Below, one piece after another: positions 43,478 through 54,439 of a stretch of DNA of 64,000 nt (positions are counted from its first letter, which is position 1; each line of letters opens with the position of its first letter). Source of the DNA: Daphnia carinata (Eukaryota > Arthropoda > Branchiopoda > Diplostraca > Daphniidae); the NCBI RefSeq assembly GCF_022539665.2, contig NW_026712522.1, positions 62,001 through 126,000 on the forward strand, written 5' to 3'. A program made the translations under genes and the position numbers. Below the pieces are notes generated by a model. The model was not told where the DNA came from and ran no database searches. It saw only the letters and a list, made by a program, of their open reading frames with translations.

Positions 43478-43550
43478 GTTCCCATAGTGTAGTGGTTATC
43501 ACGTCGGCCTAACACGCTGAAGGTCCTAAGTTCGATGCTGGGAGGGAACA
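43478..43550 (+). pseudogene. tRNA-Val(AAC) damaged copy 9
   Basis: Three changes in the 3' half (CTAAG, TTCGATG, GGGAGGGAAC) break one acceptor pair and one T-stem pair. Anticodon AAC kept. Confidence 0.6.
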
Positions 43551-43653
43551 AGACATTTAAGTGAAAAGCAAATGTGAAAGACGACTATTAATTTGGAATT
43601 TCCTGATTTCGTCATGATTGGATTAAGACCGTTGCTGGTGACATAAATTGAAC

Positions 43654-43726
43654 GTTCTCATAGTGTAGCGGTTATCACGTCGGCTTTACACGCTGAAGGT
43701 CCTCAGTTCGACCCTGGGTGAGAACA
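43654..43726 (+). tRNA. tRNA-Val-TAC: tRNA-Val(TAC), array copy 9
   Basis: Consensus. Confidence 0.93.
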
Positions 43727-43998
43727 ATCGGTTTGCATTTTACAAGATTGACTCATTGATTCGTGAGGTCACCGCCATCTGTAAGTCTGTAAGGCAACCA
43801 AATTTGTTTGACATCAATGACATGAATGCCACGGGACAACATTAACTAACTTTACGACAGCCTGGTTGTATTTAGCGCATATGTGGTTTTCCATTACTTA
43901 GTACTAGGCCAAGATATAGGCAAATAATTATGAAGCTTCCAAAAAAAAGATATTGCAATCGGTGTGCAGTGTCCATATTTGTTTGCACTTCATTGCAT

Positions 43999-44086
43999 CG
44001 CCCCTGGGTGGGCTCGAACCACCAGCCTTCCGGTATCGACGAAATTCGTAACAGCCGAACGCGCTAGCCAATTGCGCCACAGAGGC
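43999..44086 (-). tRNA. tRNA-Asn-GTT: tRNA-Asn(GTT) with 14-nt intron, type 1
   Basis: Intron 44035-44048. Confidence 0.88.
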
Positions 44087-44414
44087 CCGTTGTTGTAATT
44101 TTGCGCAAAATCATGCATATGGTAAACATCATTAACGTTTATTACAGTTTTGATTTCATATTGCTTCATTGTTCTCTACAAAAAGGAACTACTACACCGA
44201 TGGGTAGATTCAGTATTGGGTTTCGTTTGCTGGTACCGTTTGCCTGGCCGTGAACACATGTAACTAGACTTATTTCACTCACGAAATAACTCATTAACGA
44301 TTTATAATAAGTTTAGGGATGTTTGGTAAGTTGAAAACTAGATTTTAGACGGATAATCTGAAAATTTCAAACACCGAAAAATACATGGTTGACAGAGGAT
44401 TCATCGTTCATGTG

Positions 44415-44487
44415 TCCTGGCTAGCTCAGTCGTTAGAGGAAAAGATTGGTAATAAATTGGTCGTGGGTTCGACCCCCACCTCGTACG
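44415..44487 (+). pseudogene. tRNA-Lys-like relic, array copy 10
   Basis: T-stem GTGGG/CCCAC now fully paired; acceptor and anticodon stems still unpaired. Confidence 0.6.
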
Positions 44488-44555
44488 AGTAGTGTTGAAT
44501 GTTCATCAGGTCAATTGCTGTTGGTATATTTGGCTGTAATAGTTGTCTGAAATGC

Positions 44556-44628
44556 GTTCCCATAGTGTAGTGGTTATCACGTCGGCCTAACACGCTGAAG
44601 GTCCTCAGTTCGATCCTGGGTGGGAACA
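44556..44628 (+). tRNA. tRNA-Val-AAC: tRNA-Val(AAC), array copy 10
   Basis: Consensus. Confidence 0.95.
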
Positions 44629-44731
44629 AGACATTTAAGTGAAAAGCAAATGTGAAAGACGACTATTAATTTGGAATTTCCTGATTTCGTCATGATTGGA
44701 TTAAGACCGTTGCTGGTGACATAAATTGAAC

Positions 44732-44804
44732 GTTCTCATAGTGTAGCGGTTATCACGTCGGCTTTACACGCTGAAGGTCCTCAGTTCGACCCTGGGTGAG
44801 AACA
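44732..44804 (+). tRNA. tRNA-Val-TAC: tRNA-Val(TAC), array copy 10
   Basis: Consensus. Confidence 0.93.
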
Positions 44805-45075
44805 ATCGGTTTGCATTTTACAAGATTGACTCATTGATTCGTGAGGTCACCGCCATCTGTAAGTCTGTAAGGCAACCAAATTTGTTTGACATCAATGACA
44901 TGAATGCCACGGGACAACATTAACTAACTTTACGACAGCCTGGTTGTATTTAGCGCATATGTGGTTTTCCATTACTTAGTACTAGGCCAAGATATAGGCA
45001 AATAATTATGAAGCTTCCAAAAAAAGATAGTGCAATCGGTGTGCAGTGTCCATATTTGTTTGCACTTCATTGCAT

Positions 45076-45163
45076 CGCCCCTGGGTGGGCTCGAACCACC
45101 AGCCTTCCGGTATCGACGAAATTCGTAACAGCCGAACGCGCTAGCCAATTGCGCCACAGAGGC
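45076..45163 (-). tRNA. tRNA-Asn-GTT: tRNA-Asn(GTT) with 14-nt intron, type 1
   Basis: Intron 45112-45125. Confidence 0.88.
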
Positions 45164-45491
45164 CCGTTGTTGTGATTTTGCGCAAAATCATGCATATGGT
45201 AAACATCATTAACGTTTATTACAGTTTTGATTTCATATTGCTTCATTGTTCTCTACAAAAAGGAACTACTACACCGATGGGTAGATTCAGTATTGGGTTT
45301 CGTTTGCTGGTACCGTTTGCCTGGCCGTGAACACATGTAACTAGACTTATTTCACTCACGAAATAACTCATTAACGATTTATAATAAGTTTAGGGATGTT
45401 TGGTAAGTTGAAAACTAGATTTTAGACGGATAATCTGAAAATTTCAAACACCGAAAAATACATGGTTGACAGAGGATTCATCGTTCATGTG

Positions 45492-45564
45492 TCCTGGCTA
45501 GCTCAGTCGTTAGAGGAAAAGATTGGTAATAAATTGGTCGTGGGTTCGACCCCCACCTCGTACG
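45492..45564 (+). pseudogene. tRNA-Lys-like relic, array copy 11
   Basis: As copy 10. Confidence 0.6.
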
Positions 45565-45632
45565 AGTAGTGTTGAATGTTCATCAGGTCAATTGCTGTTG
45601 GTATATTTGGCTGTAATAGTTGTCTGAAATGC

Positions 45633-45705
45633 GTTCCCATAGTGTAGTGGTTATCACGTCGGCCTAACACGCTGAAGGTCCTCAGTTCGATCCTGGGTGG
45701 GAACA
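45633..45705 (+). tRNA. tRNA-Val-AAC: tRNA-Val(AAC), array copy 11
   Basis: Consensus. Confidence 0.95.
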
Positions 45706-45808
45706 AGACATTTAAGTGAAAAGCAAATGTGAAAGACGACTATTAATTTGGAATTTCCTGATTTCGTCATGATTGGATTAAGACCGTTGCTGGTGACATA
45801 AATTGAAC

Positions 45809-45881
45809 GTTCTCATAGTGTAGCGGTTATCACGTCGGCTTTACACGCTGAAGGTCCTCAGTTCGACCCTGGGTGAGAACA
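45809..45881 (+). tRNA. tRNA-Val-TAC: tRNA-Val(TAC), array copy 11
   Basis: Consensus. Confidence 0.93.
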
Positions 45882-46152
45882 ATCGGTTTGCATTTTACAA
45901 GATTGACTCATTGATTCGTGAGGTCACCGCCATCTGTAAGTCTGTAAGGCAACCAAATTTGTTTGACATCAATGACATGAATGCCACGGGACAACATTAA
46001 CTAACTTTACGACAGCCTGGTTGTATTTAGCGCATATGTGGTTTTCCATTACTTAGTACTAGGCCAAGATATAGGCAAATAATTATGAAGCTTCCAAAAA
46101 AAGATAGTGCAATCGGTGTGCAGTGTCCATATTTGTTTGCACTTCATTGCAT

Positions 46153-46226
46153 CGCCCCTGGGTGGGCTCGAACCACCAGCCTTCCGGTTAACAGCCGAAC
46201 GCGCTAGCCAATTGCGCCACAGAGGC
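46153..46226 (-). tRNA. tRNA-Asn-GTT: tRNA-Asn(GTT), no intron, with intron-class flank
   Basis: Intronless but with the GAGGCCCG flank otherwise seen beside intron-bearing copies, suggesting intron loss or exchange by conversion. Confidence 0.93.
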
Positions 46227-46554
46227 CCGTTGTTGTAATTTTGCGCAAAATCATGCATATGGTAAACATCATTAACGTTTATTACAGTTTTGATTTCATA
46301 TTGCTTCATTGTTCTCTACAAAAAGGAACTACTACACCGATGGGTAGATTCAGTATTGGGTTTCGTTTGCTGGTACCGTTTGCCTGGCCGTGAACACATG
46401 TAACTAGACTTATTTCACTCACGAAATAACTCATTAACGATTTATAATAAGTTTAGGGATGTTTGGTAAGTTGAAAACTAGATTTTAGACGGATAATCTG
46501 AAAATTTCAAACACCGAAAAATACATGGTTGACAGAGGATTCATCGTTCATGTG

Positions 46555-46627
46555 TCCTGGCTAGCTCAGTCGTTAGAGGAAAAGATTGGTAATAAATTGG
46601 TCGTGGGTTCGACCCCCACCTCGTACG
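46555..46627 (+). pseudogene. tRNA-Lys-like relic, array copy 12
   Basis: As copy 10. Confidence 0.6.
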
Positions 46628-46695
46628 AGTAGTGTTGAATGTTCATCAGGTCAATTGCTGTTGGTATATTTGGCTGTAATAGTTGTCTGAAATGC

Positions 46696-46768
46696 GTTCC
46701 CATAGTGTAGTGGTTATCACGTCGGCCTAACACGCTGAAGGTCCTCAGTTCGATCCTGGGTGGGAACA
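46696..46768 (+). tRNA. tRNA-Val-AAC: tRNA-Val(AAC), array copy 12
   Basis: Consensus. Confidence 0.95.
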
Positions 46769-46871
46769 AGACATTTAAGTGAAAAGCAAATGTGAAAGAC
46801 GACTATTAATTTGGAATTTCCTGATTTCGTCATGATTGGATTAAGACCGTTGCTGGTGACATAAATTGAAC

Positions 46872-46944
46872 GTTCTCATAGTGTAGCGGTTATCACGTCG
46901 GCTTTACACGCTGAAGGTCCTCAGTTCGACCCTGGGTGAGAACA
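46872..46944 (+). tRNA. tRNA-Val-TAC: tRNA-Val(TAC), array copy 12
   Basis: Consensus. Confidence 0.93.
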
Positions 46945-47215
46945 ATCGGTTTGCATTTTACAAGATTGACTCATTGATTCGTGAGGTCACCGCCATCTGT
47001 AAGTCTGTAAGGCAACCAAATTTGTTTGACATCAATGACATGAATGCCACGGGACAACATTAACTAACTTTACGACAGCCTGGTTGTATTTAGCGCATAT
47101 GTGGTTTTCCATTACTTAGTACTAGGCCAAGATATAGGCAAATAATTATGAAGCTTCCAAAAAAAGATAGTGCAATCGGTGTGCAGTGTCCATATTTGTT
47201 TGCACTTTATTGCAT

Positions 47216-47289
47216 CGCCCCTGGGTGGGATCGAACCACCAGCCTTCCGGTTAACAGCCGAACGCGCTAGCCAATTGCGCCACAAAGGC
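47216..47289 (-). tRNA. tRNA-Asn-GTT: tRNA-Asn(GTT), no intron, variant
   Basis: T-loop reads TTCGATC and the acceptor 5' strand GCCTTTG (C5 to T, giving a T-G wobble with the 3' strand). Foldable. Shares the T-loop variant with the copies at 18333 and 52571. Confidence 0.85.
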
Positions 47290-47617
47290 GCGTTGTTGTG
47301 ATTTTGCGCAAAATCATGCATATGGTAAACATCATTAACGTTTATTACAGTTTTGATTTCATATTGCTTCATTGTTCTCTACAAAAAGGAACTACTACAC
47401 CGATGGGTAGATTCAGTATTGGGTTTCGTTTGCTGGTACCGTTTGCCTGGCCGTGAACACATGTAACTAGACTTATTTCACTCACGAAATAACTCATTAA
47501 CGATTTATAATAAGTTTAGGGATGTTTGGTAAGTTGAAAACTAGATTTTAGACGGATAATCTGAAAATTTCAAACACCGAAAAATACATGGTTGACAGAG
47601 GATTCATCGTTCATGTG

Positions 47618-47690
47618 TCCTGGCTAGCTCAGTCGTTAGAGGAAAAGATTGGTAATAAATTGGTCGTGGGTTCGACCCCCACCTCGTACG
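47618..47690 (+). pseudogene. tRNA-Lys-like relic, array copy 13
   Basis: As copy 10. Confidence 0.6.
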
Positions 47691-47758
47691 AGTAGTGTTG
47701 AATGTTCATCAGGTCAATTGCTGTTGGTATATTTGGCTGTAATAGTTGTCTGAAATGC

Positions 47759-47831
47759 GTTCCCATAGTGTAGTGGTTATCACGTCGGCCTAACACGCTG
47801 AAGGTCCTCAGTTCGATCCTGGGTGGGAACA
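47759..47831 (+). tRNA. tRNA-Val-AAC: tRNA-Val(AAC), array copy 13
   Basis: Consensus. Confidence 0.95.
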
Positions 47832-47934
47832 AGACATTTAAGTGAAAAGCAAATGTGAAAGACGACTATTAATTTGGAATTTCCTGATTTCGTCATGATT
47901 GGATTAAGACCGTTGCTGGTGACATAAATTGAAC

Positions 47935-48007
47935 GTTCTCATAGTGTAGCGGTTATCACGTCGGCTTTACACGCTGAAGGTCCTCAGTTCGACCCTGGGT
48001 GAGAACA
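47935..48007 (+). tRNA. tRNA-Val-TAC: tRNA-Val(TAC), array copy 13
   Basis: Consensus. Confidence 0.93.
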
Positions 48008-48278
48008 ATCGGTTTGCATTTTACAAGATTGACTCATTGATTCGTGAGGTCACCGCCATCTGTAAGTCTGTAAGGCAACCAAATTTGTTTGACATCAATG
48101 ACATGAATGCCACGGGACAACATTAACTAACTTTACGACAGCCTGGTTGTATTTAGCGCATATGTGGTTTTCCATTACTTAGTACTAGGCCAAGATATAG
48201 GCAAATAATTATGAAGCTTCCAAAAAAAGATAGTGCAATCGGTGTGCAGTGTCCATATTTGTTTGCACTTCATTGCAT

Positions 48279-48366
48279 CGCCCCTGGGTGGGCTCGAACC
48301 ACCAGCCTTCCGGTATCGACGAAATTCGTAACAGCCGAACGCGCTAGCCAATTGCGCCACAGAGGC
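48279..48366 (-). tRNA. tRNA-Asn-GTT: tRNA-Asn(GTT) with 14-nt intron, type 1
   Basis: Intron 48315-48328. Confidence 0.88.
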
Positions 48367-48694
48367 CCGTTGTTGTAATTTTGCGCAAAATCATGCATAT
48401 GGTAAACATCATTAACGTTTATTACAGTTTTGATTTCATATTGCTTCATTGTTCTCTACAAAAAGGAACTACTACACCGATGGGTAGATTCAGTATTGGG
48501 TTTCGTTTGCTGGTACCGTTTGCCTGGCCGTGAACACATGTAACTAGACTTATTTCACTCACGAAATAACTCATTAACGATTTATAATAAGTTTAGGGAT
48601 GTTTGGTAAGTTGAAAACTAGATTTTAGACGGATAATCTGAAAATTTCAAACACCGAAAAATACATGGTTGACAGAGGATTCATCGTTCATGTG

Positions 48695-48767
48695 TCCTGG
48701 CTAGCTCAGTCGTTAGAGGAAAAGATTGGTAATAAATTGGTCGTGGGTTCGACCCCCACCTCGTACG
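48695..48767 (+). pseudogene. tRNA-Lys-like relic, array copy 14
   Basis: As copy 10. Confidence 0.6.
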
Positions 48768-48835
48768 AGTAGTGTTGAATGTTCATCAGGTCAATTGCTG
48801 TTGGTATATTTGGCTGTAATAGTTGTCTGAAATGC

Positions 48836-48908
48836 GTTCCCATAGTGTAGTGGTTATCACGTCGGCCTAACACGCTGAAGGTCCTCAGTTCGATCCTGGG
48901 TGGGAACA
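48836..48908 (+). tRNA. tRNA-Val-AAC: tRNA-Val(AAC), array copy 14
   Basis: Consensus. Confidence 0.95.
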
Positions 48909-49011
48909 AGACATTTAAGTGAAAAGCAAATGTGAAAGACGACTATTAATTTGGAATTTCCTGATTTCGTCATGATTGGATTAAGACCGTTGCTGGTGAC
49001 ATAAATTGAAC

Positions 49012-49084
49012 GTTCTCATAGTGTAGCGGTTATCACGTCGGCTTTACACGCTGAAGGTCCTCAGTTCGACCCTGGGTGAGAACA
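49012..49084 (+). tRNA. tRNA-Val-TAC: tRNA-Val(TAC), array copy 14
   Basis: Consensus. Confidence 0.93.
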
Positions 49085-49354
49085 ATCGGTTTGCATTTTA
49101 CAAGATTGACTCATTGATTCGTGAGGTCACCGCCATCTGTAAGTCTGTAAGGCAACCAAATTTGTTTGACATCAATGACATGAATGCCACGGGACAACAT
49201 TAACTAACTTTACGACAGCCTGGTTGTATTTAGCGCATATGTGGTTTTCCATTACTTAGTACTAGGCCAAGATATAGGCAAATAATTATGAAGCTTCCAA
49301 AAAAGATAGTGCAATCGGTGTGCAGTGTCCATATTTGTTTGCACTTCAATGGCT

Positions 49355-49442
49355 CGCCCCTGGGTGGGCTCGAACCACCAGCCTTCCGGTATCGACGAAA
49401 TTCGTAACAGCCGAACGCGCTAGCCAATTGCGCCACAGAGGC
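49355..49442 (-). tRNA. tRNA-Asn-GTT: tRNA-Asn(GTT) with 14-nt intron, type 1
   Basis: Intron 49391-49404. The 3' flank differs (AATGGCTCG instead of ATTGCATCG on the + strand), shared with the next, intronless copy. Confidence 0.88.
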
Positions 49443-49770
49443 CCGTTGTTGTAATTTTGCGCAAAATCATGCATATGGTAAACATCATTAACGTTTATTA
49501 CAGTTTTGATTTCATATTGCTTCATTGTTCTCTACAAAAAGGAACTACTACACCGATGGGTAGATTCAGTATTGGGTTTCGTTTGCTGGTACCGTTTGCC
49601 TGGCCGTGAACACATGTAACTAGACTTATTTCACTCACGAAATAACTCATTAACGATTTATAATAAGTTTAGGGATGTTTGGTAAGTTGAAAACTAGATT
49701 TTAGACGGATAATCTGAAAATTTCAAACACCGAAAAATACATGGTTGACAGAGGATTCATCGTTCATGTG

Positions 49771-49843
49771 TCCTGGCTAGCTCAGTCGTTAGAGGAAAAG
49801 ATTGGTAATAAATTGGTCGTGGGTTCGACCCCCACCTCGTACG
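49771..49843 (+). pseudogene. tRNA-Lys-like relic, array copy 15
   Basis: As copy 10. Confidence 0.6.
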
Positions 49844-49911
49844 AGTAGTGTTGAATGTTCATCAGGTCAATTGCTGTTGGTATATTTGGCTGTAATAGTT
49901 GTCTGAAATGC

Positions 49912-49984
49912 GTTCCCATAGTGTAGTGGTTATCACGTCGGCCTAACACGCTGAAGGTCCTCAGTTCGATCCTGGGTGGGAACA
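49912..49984 (+). tRNA. tRNA-Val-AAC: tRNA-Val(AAC), array copy 15
   Basis: Consensus. Confidence 0.95.
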
Positions 49985-50087
49985 AGACATTTAAGTGAAA
50001 AGCAAATGTGAAAGACGACTATTAATTTGGAATTTCCTGATTTCGTCATGATTGGATTAAGACCGTTGCTGGTGACATAAATTGAAC

Positions 50088-50160
50088 GTTCTCATAGTGT
50101 AGCGGTTATCACGTCGGCTTTACACGCTGAAGGTCCTCAGTTCGACCCTGGGTGAGAACA
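50088..50160 (+). tRNA. tRNA-Val-TAC: tRNA-Val(TAC), array copy 15
   Basis: Consensus. Confidence 0.93.
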
Positions 50161-50431
50161 ATCGGTTTGCATTTTACAAGATTGACTCATTGATTCGTGA
50201 GGTCACCGCCATCTGTAAGTCTGTAAGGCAACCAAATTTGTTTGACATCAATGACATGAATGCCACGGGACAACATTAACTAACTTTACGACAGCCTGGT
50301 TGTATTTAGCGCATATGTGGTTTTCCATTACTTAGTACTAGGCCAAGATATAGGCAAATAATTATGAAGCTTCCAAAAAAAGATAGTGCAATCGGTGTGC
50401 AGTGTCCATATTTGTTTGCACTTCAATGGCT

Positions 50432-50505
50432 CGCCCCTGGGTGGGCTCGAACCACCAGCCTTCCGGTTAACAGCCGAACGCGCTAGCCAATTGCGCCACA
50501 GAGGC
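50432..50505 (-). tRNA. tRNA-Asn-GTT: tRNA-Asn(GTT), no intron, with intron-class flank
   Basis: Shares both the AATGGCTCG 3' flank and the GAGGCCCG 5' flank with the intron-bearing copy at 49355, so the two differ essentially by the presence of the intron. Confidence 0.93.
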
Positions 50506-50833
50506 CCGTTGTTGTAATTTTGCGCAAAATCATGCATATGGTAAACATCATTAACGTTTATTACAGTTTTGATTTCATATTGCTTCATTGTTCTCTACAA
50601 AAAGGAACTACTACACCGATGGGTAGATTCAGTATTGGGTTTCGTTTGCTGGTACCGTTTGCCTGGCCGTGAACACATGTAACTAGACTTATTTCACTCA
50701 CGAAATAACTCATTAACGATTTATAATAAGTTTAGGGATGTTTGGTAAGTTGAAAACTAGATTTTAGACGGATAATCTGAAAATTTCAAACACCGAAAAA
50801 TACATGGTTGACAGAGGATTCATCGTTCATGTG

Positions 50834-50906
50834 TCCTGGCTAGCTCAGTCGTTAGAGGAAAAGATTGGTAATAAATTGGTCGTGGGTTCGACCCCCACCT
50901 CGTACG
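50834..50906 (+). pseudogene. tRNA-Lys-like relic, array copy 16
   Basis: As copy 10. Confidence 0.6.
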
Positions 50907-50974
50907 AGTAGTGTTGAATGTTCATCAGGTCAATTGCTGTTGGTATATTTGGCTGTAATAGTTGTCTGAAATGC

Positions 50975-51047
50975 GTTCCCATAGTGTAGTGGTTATCACG
51001 TCGGCCTAACACGCTGAAGGTCCTCAGTTCGATCCTGGGTGGGAACA
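50975..51047 (+). tRNA. tRNA-Val-AAC: tRNA-Val(AAC), array copy 16
   Basis: Consensus. Confidence 0.95.
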
Positions 51048-51150
51048 AGACATTTAAGTGAAAAGCAAATGTGAAAGACGACTATTAATTTGGAATTTCC
51101 TGATTTCGTCATGATTGGATTAAGACCGTTGCTGGTGACATAAATTGAAC

Positions 51151-51223
51151 GTTCTCATAGTGTAGCGGTTATCACGTCGGCTTTACACGCTGAAGGTCCT
51201 CAGTTCGACCCTGGGTGAGAACA
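51151..51223 (+). tRNA. tRNA-Val-TAC: tRNA-Val(TAC), array copy 16
   Basis: Consensus. Confidence 0.93.
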
Positions 51224-51494
51224 ATCGGTTTGCATTTTACAAGATTGACTCATTGATTCGTGAGGTCACCGCCATCTGTAAGTCTGTAAGGCAACCAAAT
51301 TTGTTTGACATCAATGACATGAATGCCACGGGACAACATTAACTAACTTTACGACAGCCTGGTTGTATTTAGCGCATATGTGGTTTTCCATTACTTAGTA
51401 CTAGGCCAAGATATAGGCAAATAATTATGAAGCTTCCAAAAAAAGATAGTGCAATCGGTGTGCAGTGTCCATATTTGTTTGCACTTCATTGCAT

Positions 51495-51582
51495 CGCCCC
51501 TGGGTGGGCTCGAACCACCAGCCTTCCGGTATCGACGAAATTCGTAACAGCCGAACGCGCTAGCCAATTGCGCCACAGAGGC
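51495..51582 (-). tRNA. tRNA-Asn-GTT: tRNA-Asn(GTT) with 14-nt intron, type 1
   Basis: Intron 51531-51544. Confidence 0.88.
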
Positions 51583-51910
51583 CCGTTGTTGTAATTTTGC
51601 GCAAAATCATGCATATGGTAAACATCATTAACGTTTATTACAGTTTTGATTTCATATTGCTTCATTGTTCTCTACAAAAAGGAACTACTACACCGATGGG
51701 TAGATTCAGTATTGGGTTTCGTTTGCTGGTACCGTTTGCCTGGCCGTGAACACATGTAACTAGACTTATTTCACTCACGAAATAACTCATTAACGATTTA
51801 TAATAAGTTTAGGGATGTTTGGTAAGTTGAAAACTAGATTTTAGACGGATAATCTGAAAATTTCAAACACCGAAAAATACATGGTTGACAGAGGATTCAT
51901 CGTTCATGTG

Positions 51911-51983
51911 TCCTGGCTAGCTCAGTCGTTAGAGGAAAAGATTGGTAATAAATTGGTCGTGGGTTCGACCCCCACCTCGTACG
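51911..51983 (+). pseudogene. tRNA-Lys-like relic, array copy 17
   Basis: As copy 10. Confidence 0.6.
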
Positions 51984-52051
51984 AGTAGTGTTGAATGTTC
52001 ATCAGGTCAATTGCTGTTGGTATATTTGGCTGTAATAGTTGTCTGAAATGC

Positions 52052-52124
52052 GTTCCCATAGTGTAGTGGTTATCACGTCGGCCTAACACGCTGAAGGTCC
52101 TCAGTTCGATCCTGGGTGGGAACA
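52052..52124 (+). tRNA. tRNA-Val-AAC: tRNA-Val(AAC), array copy 17
   Basis: Consensus. Confidence 0.95.
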
Positions 52125-52227
52125 AGACATTTAAGTGAAAAGCAAATGTGAAAGACGACTATTAATTTGGAATTTCCTGATTTCGTCATGATTGGATTAA
52201 GACCGTTGCTGGTGACATAAATTGAAC

Positions 52228-52300
52228 GTTCTCATAGTGTAGCGGTTATCACGTCGGCTTTACACGCTGAAGGTCCTCAGTTCGACCCTGGGTGAGAACA
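52228..52300 (+). tRNA. tRNA-Val-TAC: tRNA-Val(TAC), array copy 17
   Basis: Consensus. Confidence 0.93.
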
Positions 52301-52570
52301 ATCGGTTTGCATTTTACAAGATTGACTCATTGATTCGTGAGGTCACCGCCATCTGTAAGTCTGTAAGGCAACCAAATTTGTTTGACATCAATGACATGAA
52401 TGCCACGGGACAACATTAACTAACTTTACGACAGCCTGGTTGTATTTAGCGCATATGTGGTTTTCCATTACTTAGTACTAGGCCAAGATATAGGCAAATA
52501 ATTATGAAGCTTCCAAAAAAGATAGTGCAATCGGTGTGCAGTGTCCATATTTGTTTGCACTTCATTGCAT

Positions 52571-52644
52571 CGCCCCTGGGTGGGATCGAACCACCAGCCT
52601 TCCGGTTAAAAGCCGAACGCGCTAGCCAATTGCGCCACAGAGGC
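52571..52644 (-). tRNA. tRNA with Asn body and TTT (Lys) anticodon
   Basis: Cloverleaf of tRNA-Asn with all stems intact, but a single change at 52610 (G34 to T on the gene strand) makes the loop CTTTTAA, anticodon TTT. The T-loop is the TTCGATC variant. LysRS and AsnRS are both class IIb enzymes that read the anticodon, and both tRNAs have G73, so charging with Lys is plausible. Otherwise it is a neutral mutant in a redundant array. Confidence 0.8.
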
Positions 52645-52972
52645 GCGTTGTTGTAATTTTGCGCAAAATCATGCATATGGTAAACATCATTAACGTTTAT
52701 TACAGTTTTGATTTCATATTGCTTCATTGTTCTCTACAAAAAGGAACTACTACACCGATGGGTAGATTCAGTATTGGGTTTCGTTTGCTGGTACCGTTTG
52801 CCTGGCCGTGAACACATGTAACTAGACTTATTTCACTCACGAAATAACTCATTAACGATTTATAATAAGTTTAGGGATGTTTGGTAAGTTGAAAACTAGA
52901 TTTTAGACGGATAATCTGAAAATTTCAAACACCGAAAAATACATGGTTGACAGAGGATTCATCGTTCATGTG

Positions 52973-53045
52973 TCCTGGCTAGCTCAGTCGTTAGAGGAAA
53001 AGATTGGTAATAAATTGGTCGTGGGTTCGACCCCCACCTCGTACG
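52973..53045 (+). pseudogene. tRNA-Lys-like relic, array copy 18
   Basis: As copy 10. Confidence 0.6.
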
Positions 53046-53113
53046 AGTAGTGTTGAATGTTCATCAGGTCAATTGCTGTTGGTATATTTGGCTGTAATAG
53101 TTGTCTGAAATGC

Positions 53114-53186
53114 GTTCCCATAGTGTAGTGGTTATCACGTCGGCCTAACACGCTGAAGGTCCTCAGTTCGATCCTGGGTGGGAACA
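53114..53186 (+). tRNA. tRNA-Val-AAC: tRNA-Val(AAC), array copy 18
   Basis: Consensus. Confidence 0.95.
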
Positions 53187-53289
53187 AGACATTTAAGTGA
53201 AAAGCAAATGTGAAAGACGACTATTAATTTGGAATTTCCTGATTTCGTCATGATTGGATTAAGACCGTTGCTGGTGACATAAATTGAAC

Positions 53290-53362
53290 GTTCTCATAGT
53301 GTAGCGGTTATCACGTCGGCTTTACACGCTGAAGGTCCTCAGTTCGACCCTGGGTGAGAACA
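53290..53362 (+). tRNA. tRNA-Val-TAC: tRNA-Val(TAC), array copy 18
   Basis: Consensus. Confidence 0.93.
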
Positions 53363-53633
53363 ATCGGTTTGCATTTTACAAGATTGACTCATTGATTCGT
53401 GAGGTCACCGCCATCTGTAAGTCTGTAAGGCAACCAAATTTGTTTGACATCAATGACATGAATGCCACGGGACAACATTAACTAACTTTACGACAGCCTG
53501 GTTGTATTTAGCGCATATGTGGTTTTCCATTACTTAGTACTAGGCCAAGATATAGGCAAATAATTATGAAGCTTCCAAAAAAAGATAGTGCAATCGGTGT
53601 GCAGTGTCCATATTTGTTTGCACTTCATTGCAT

Positions 53634-53721
53634 CGCCCCTGGGTGGGCTCGAACCACCAGCCTTCCGGTATCGACGAAATTCGTAACAGCCGAACGCGCT
53701 AGCCAATTGCGCCACAGAGGC
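53634..53721 (-). tRNA. tRNA-Asn-GTT: tRNA-Asn(GTT) with 14-nt intron, type 1
   Basis: Intron 53670-53683. Confidence 0.88.
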
Positions 53722-54049
53722 CCGTTGTTGTAATTTTGCGCAAAATCATGCATATGGTAAACATCATTAACGTTTATTACAGTTTTGATTTCATATTGCT
53801 TCATTGTTCTCTACAAAAAGGAACTACTACACCGATGGGTAGATTCAGTATTGGGTTTCGTTTGCTGGTACCGTTTGCCTGGCCGTGAACACATGTAACT
53901 AGACTTATTTCACTCACGAAATAACTCATTAACGATTTATAATAAGTTTAGGGATGTTTGGTAAGTTGAAAACTAGATTTTAGACGGATAATCTGAAAAT
54001 TTCAAACACCGAAAAATACATGGTTGACAGAGGATTCATCGTTCATGTG

Positions 54050-54122
54050 TCCTGGCTAGCTCAGTCGTTAGAGGAAAAGATTGGTAATAAATTGGTCGTG
54101 GGTTCGACCCCCACCTCGTACG
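54050..54122 (+). pseudogene. tRNA-Lys-like relic, array copy 19
   Basis: As copy 10. Confidence 0.6.
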
Positions 54123-54190
54123 AGTAGTGTTGAATGTTCATCAGGTCAATTGCTGTTGGTATATTTGGCTGTAATAGTTGTCTGAAATGC

Positions 54191-54263
54191 GTTCCCATAG
54201 TTTAGTGGTTATCACGTCGGCCTAACACGCTGAAGGTCCTCAGTTCGATCCTGGGTGGGAACA
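54191..54263 (+). tRNA. tRNA-Val-AAC: tRNA-Val(AAC), array copy 19 with D-stem change
   Basis: G12 is T (TAGTTTAGTGG), which breaks one D-stem pair and touches the A box. The rest is consensus. Confidence 0.8.
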
Positions 54264-54366
54264 AGACATTTAAGTGAAAAGCAAATGTGAAAGACGACTA
54301 TTAATTTGGAATTTCCTGATTTCGTCATGATTGGATTAAGACCGTTGCTGGTGACATAAATTGAAC

Positions 54367-54439
54367 GTTCTCATAGTGTAGCGGTTATCACGTCGGCTTT
54401 ACACGCTGAAGGTCCTCAGTTCGACCCTGGGTGAGAACA
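54367..54439 (+). tRNA. tRNA-Val-TAC: tRNA-Val(TAC), array copy 19
   Basis: Consensus. Confidence 0.93.
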
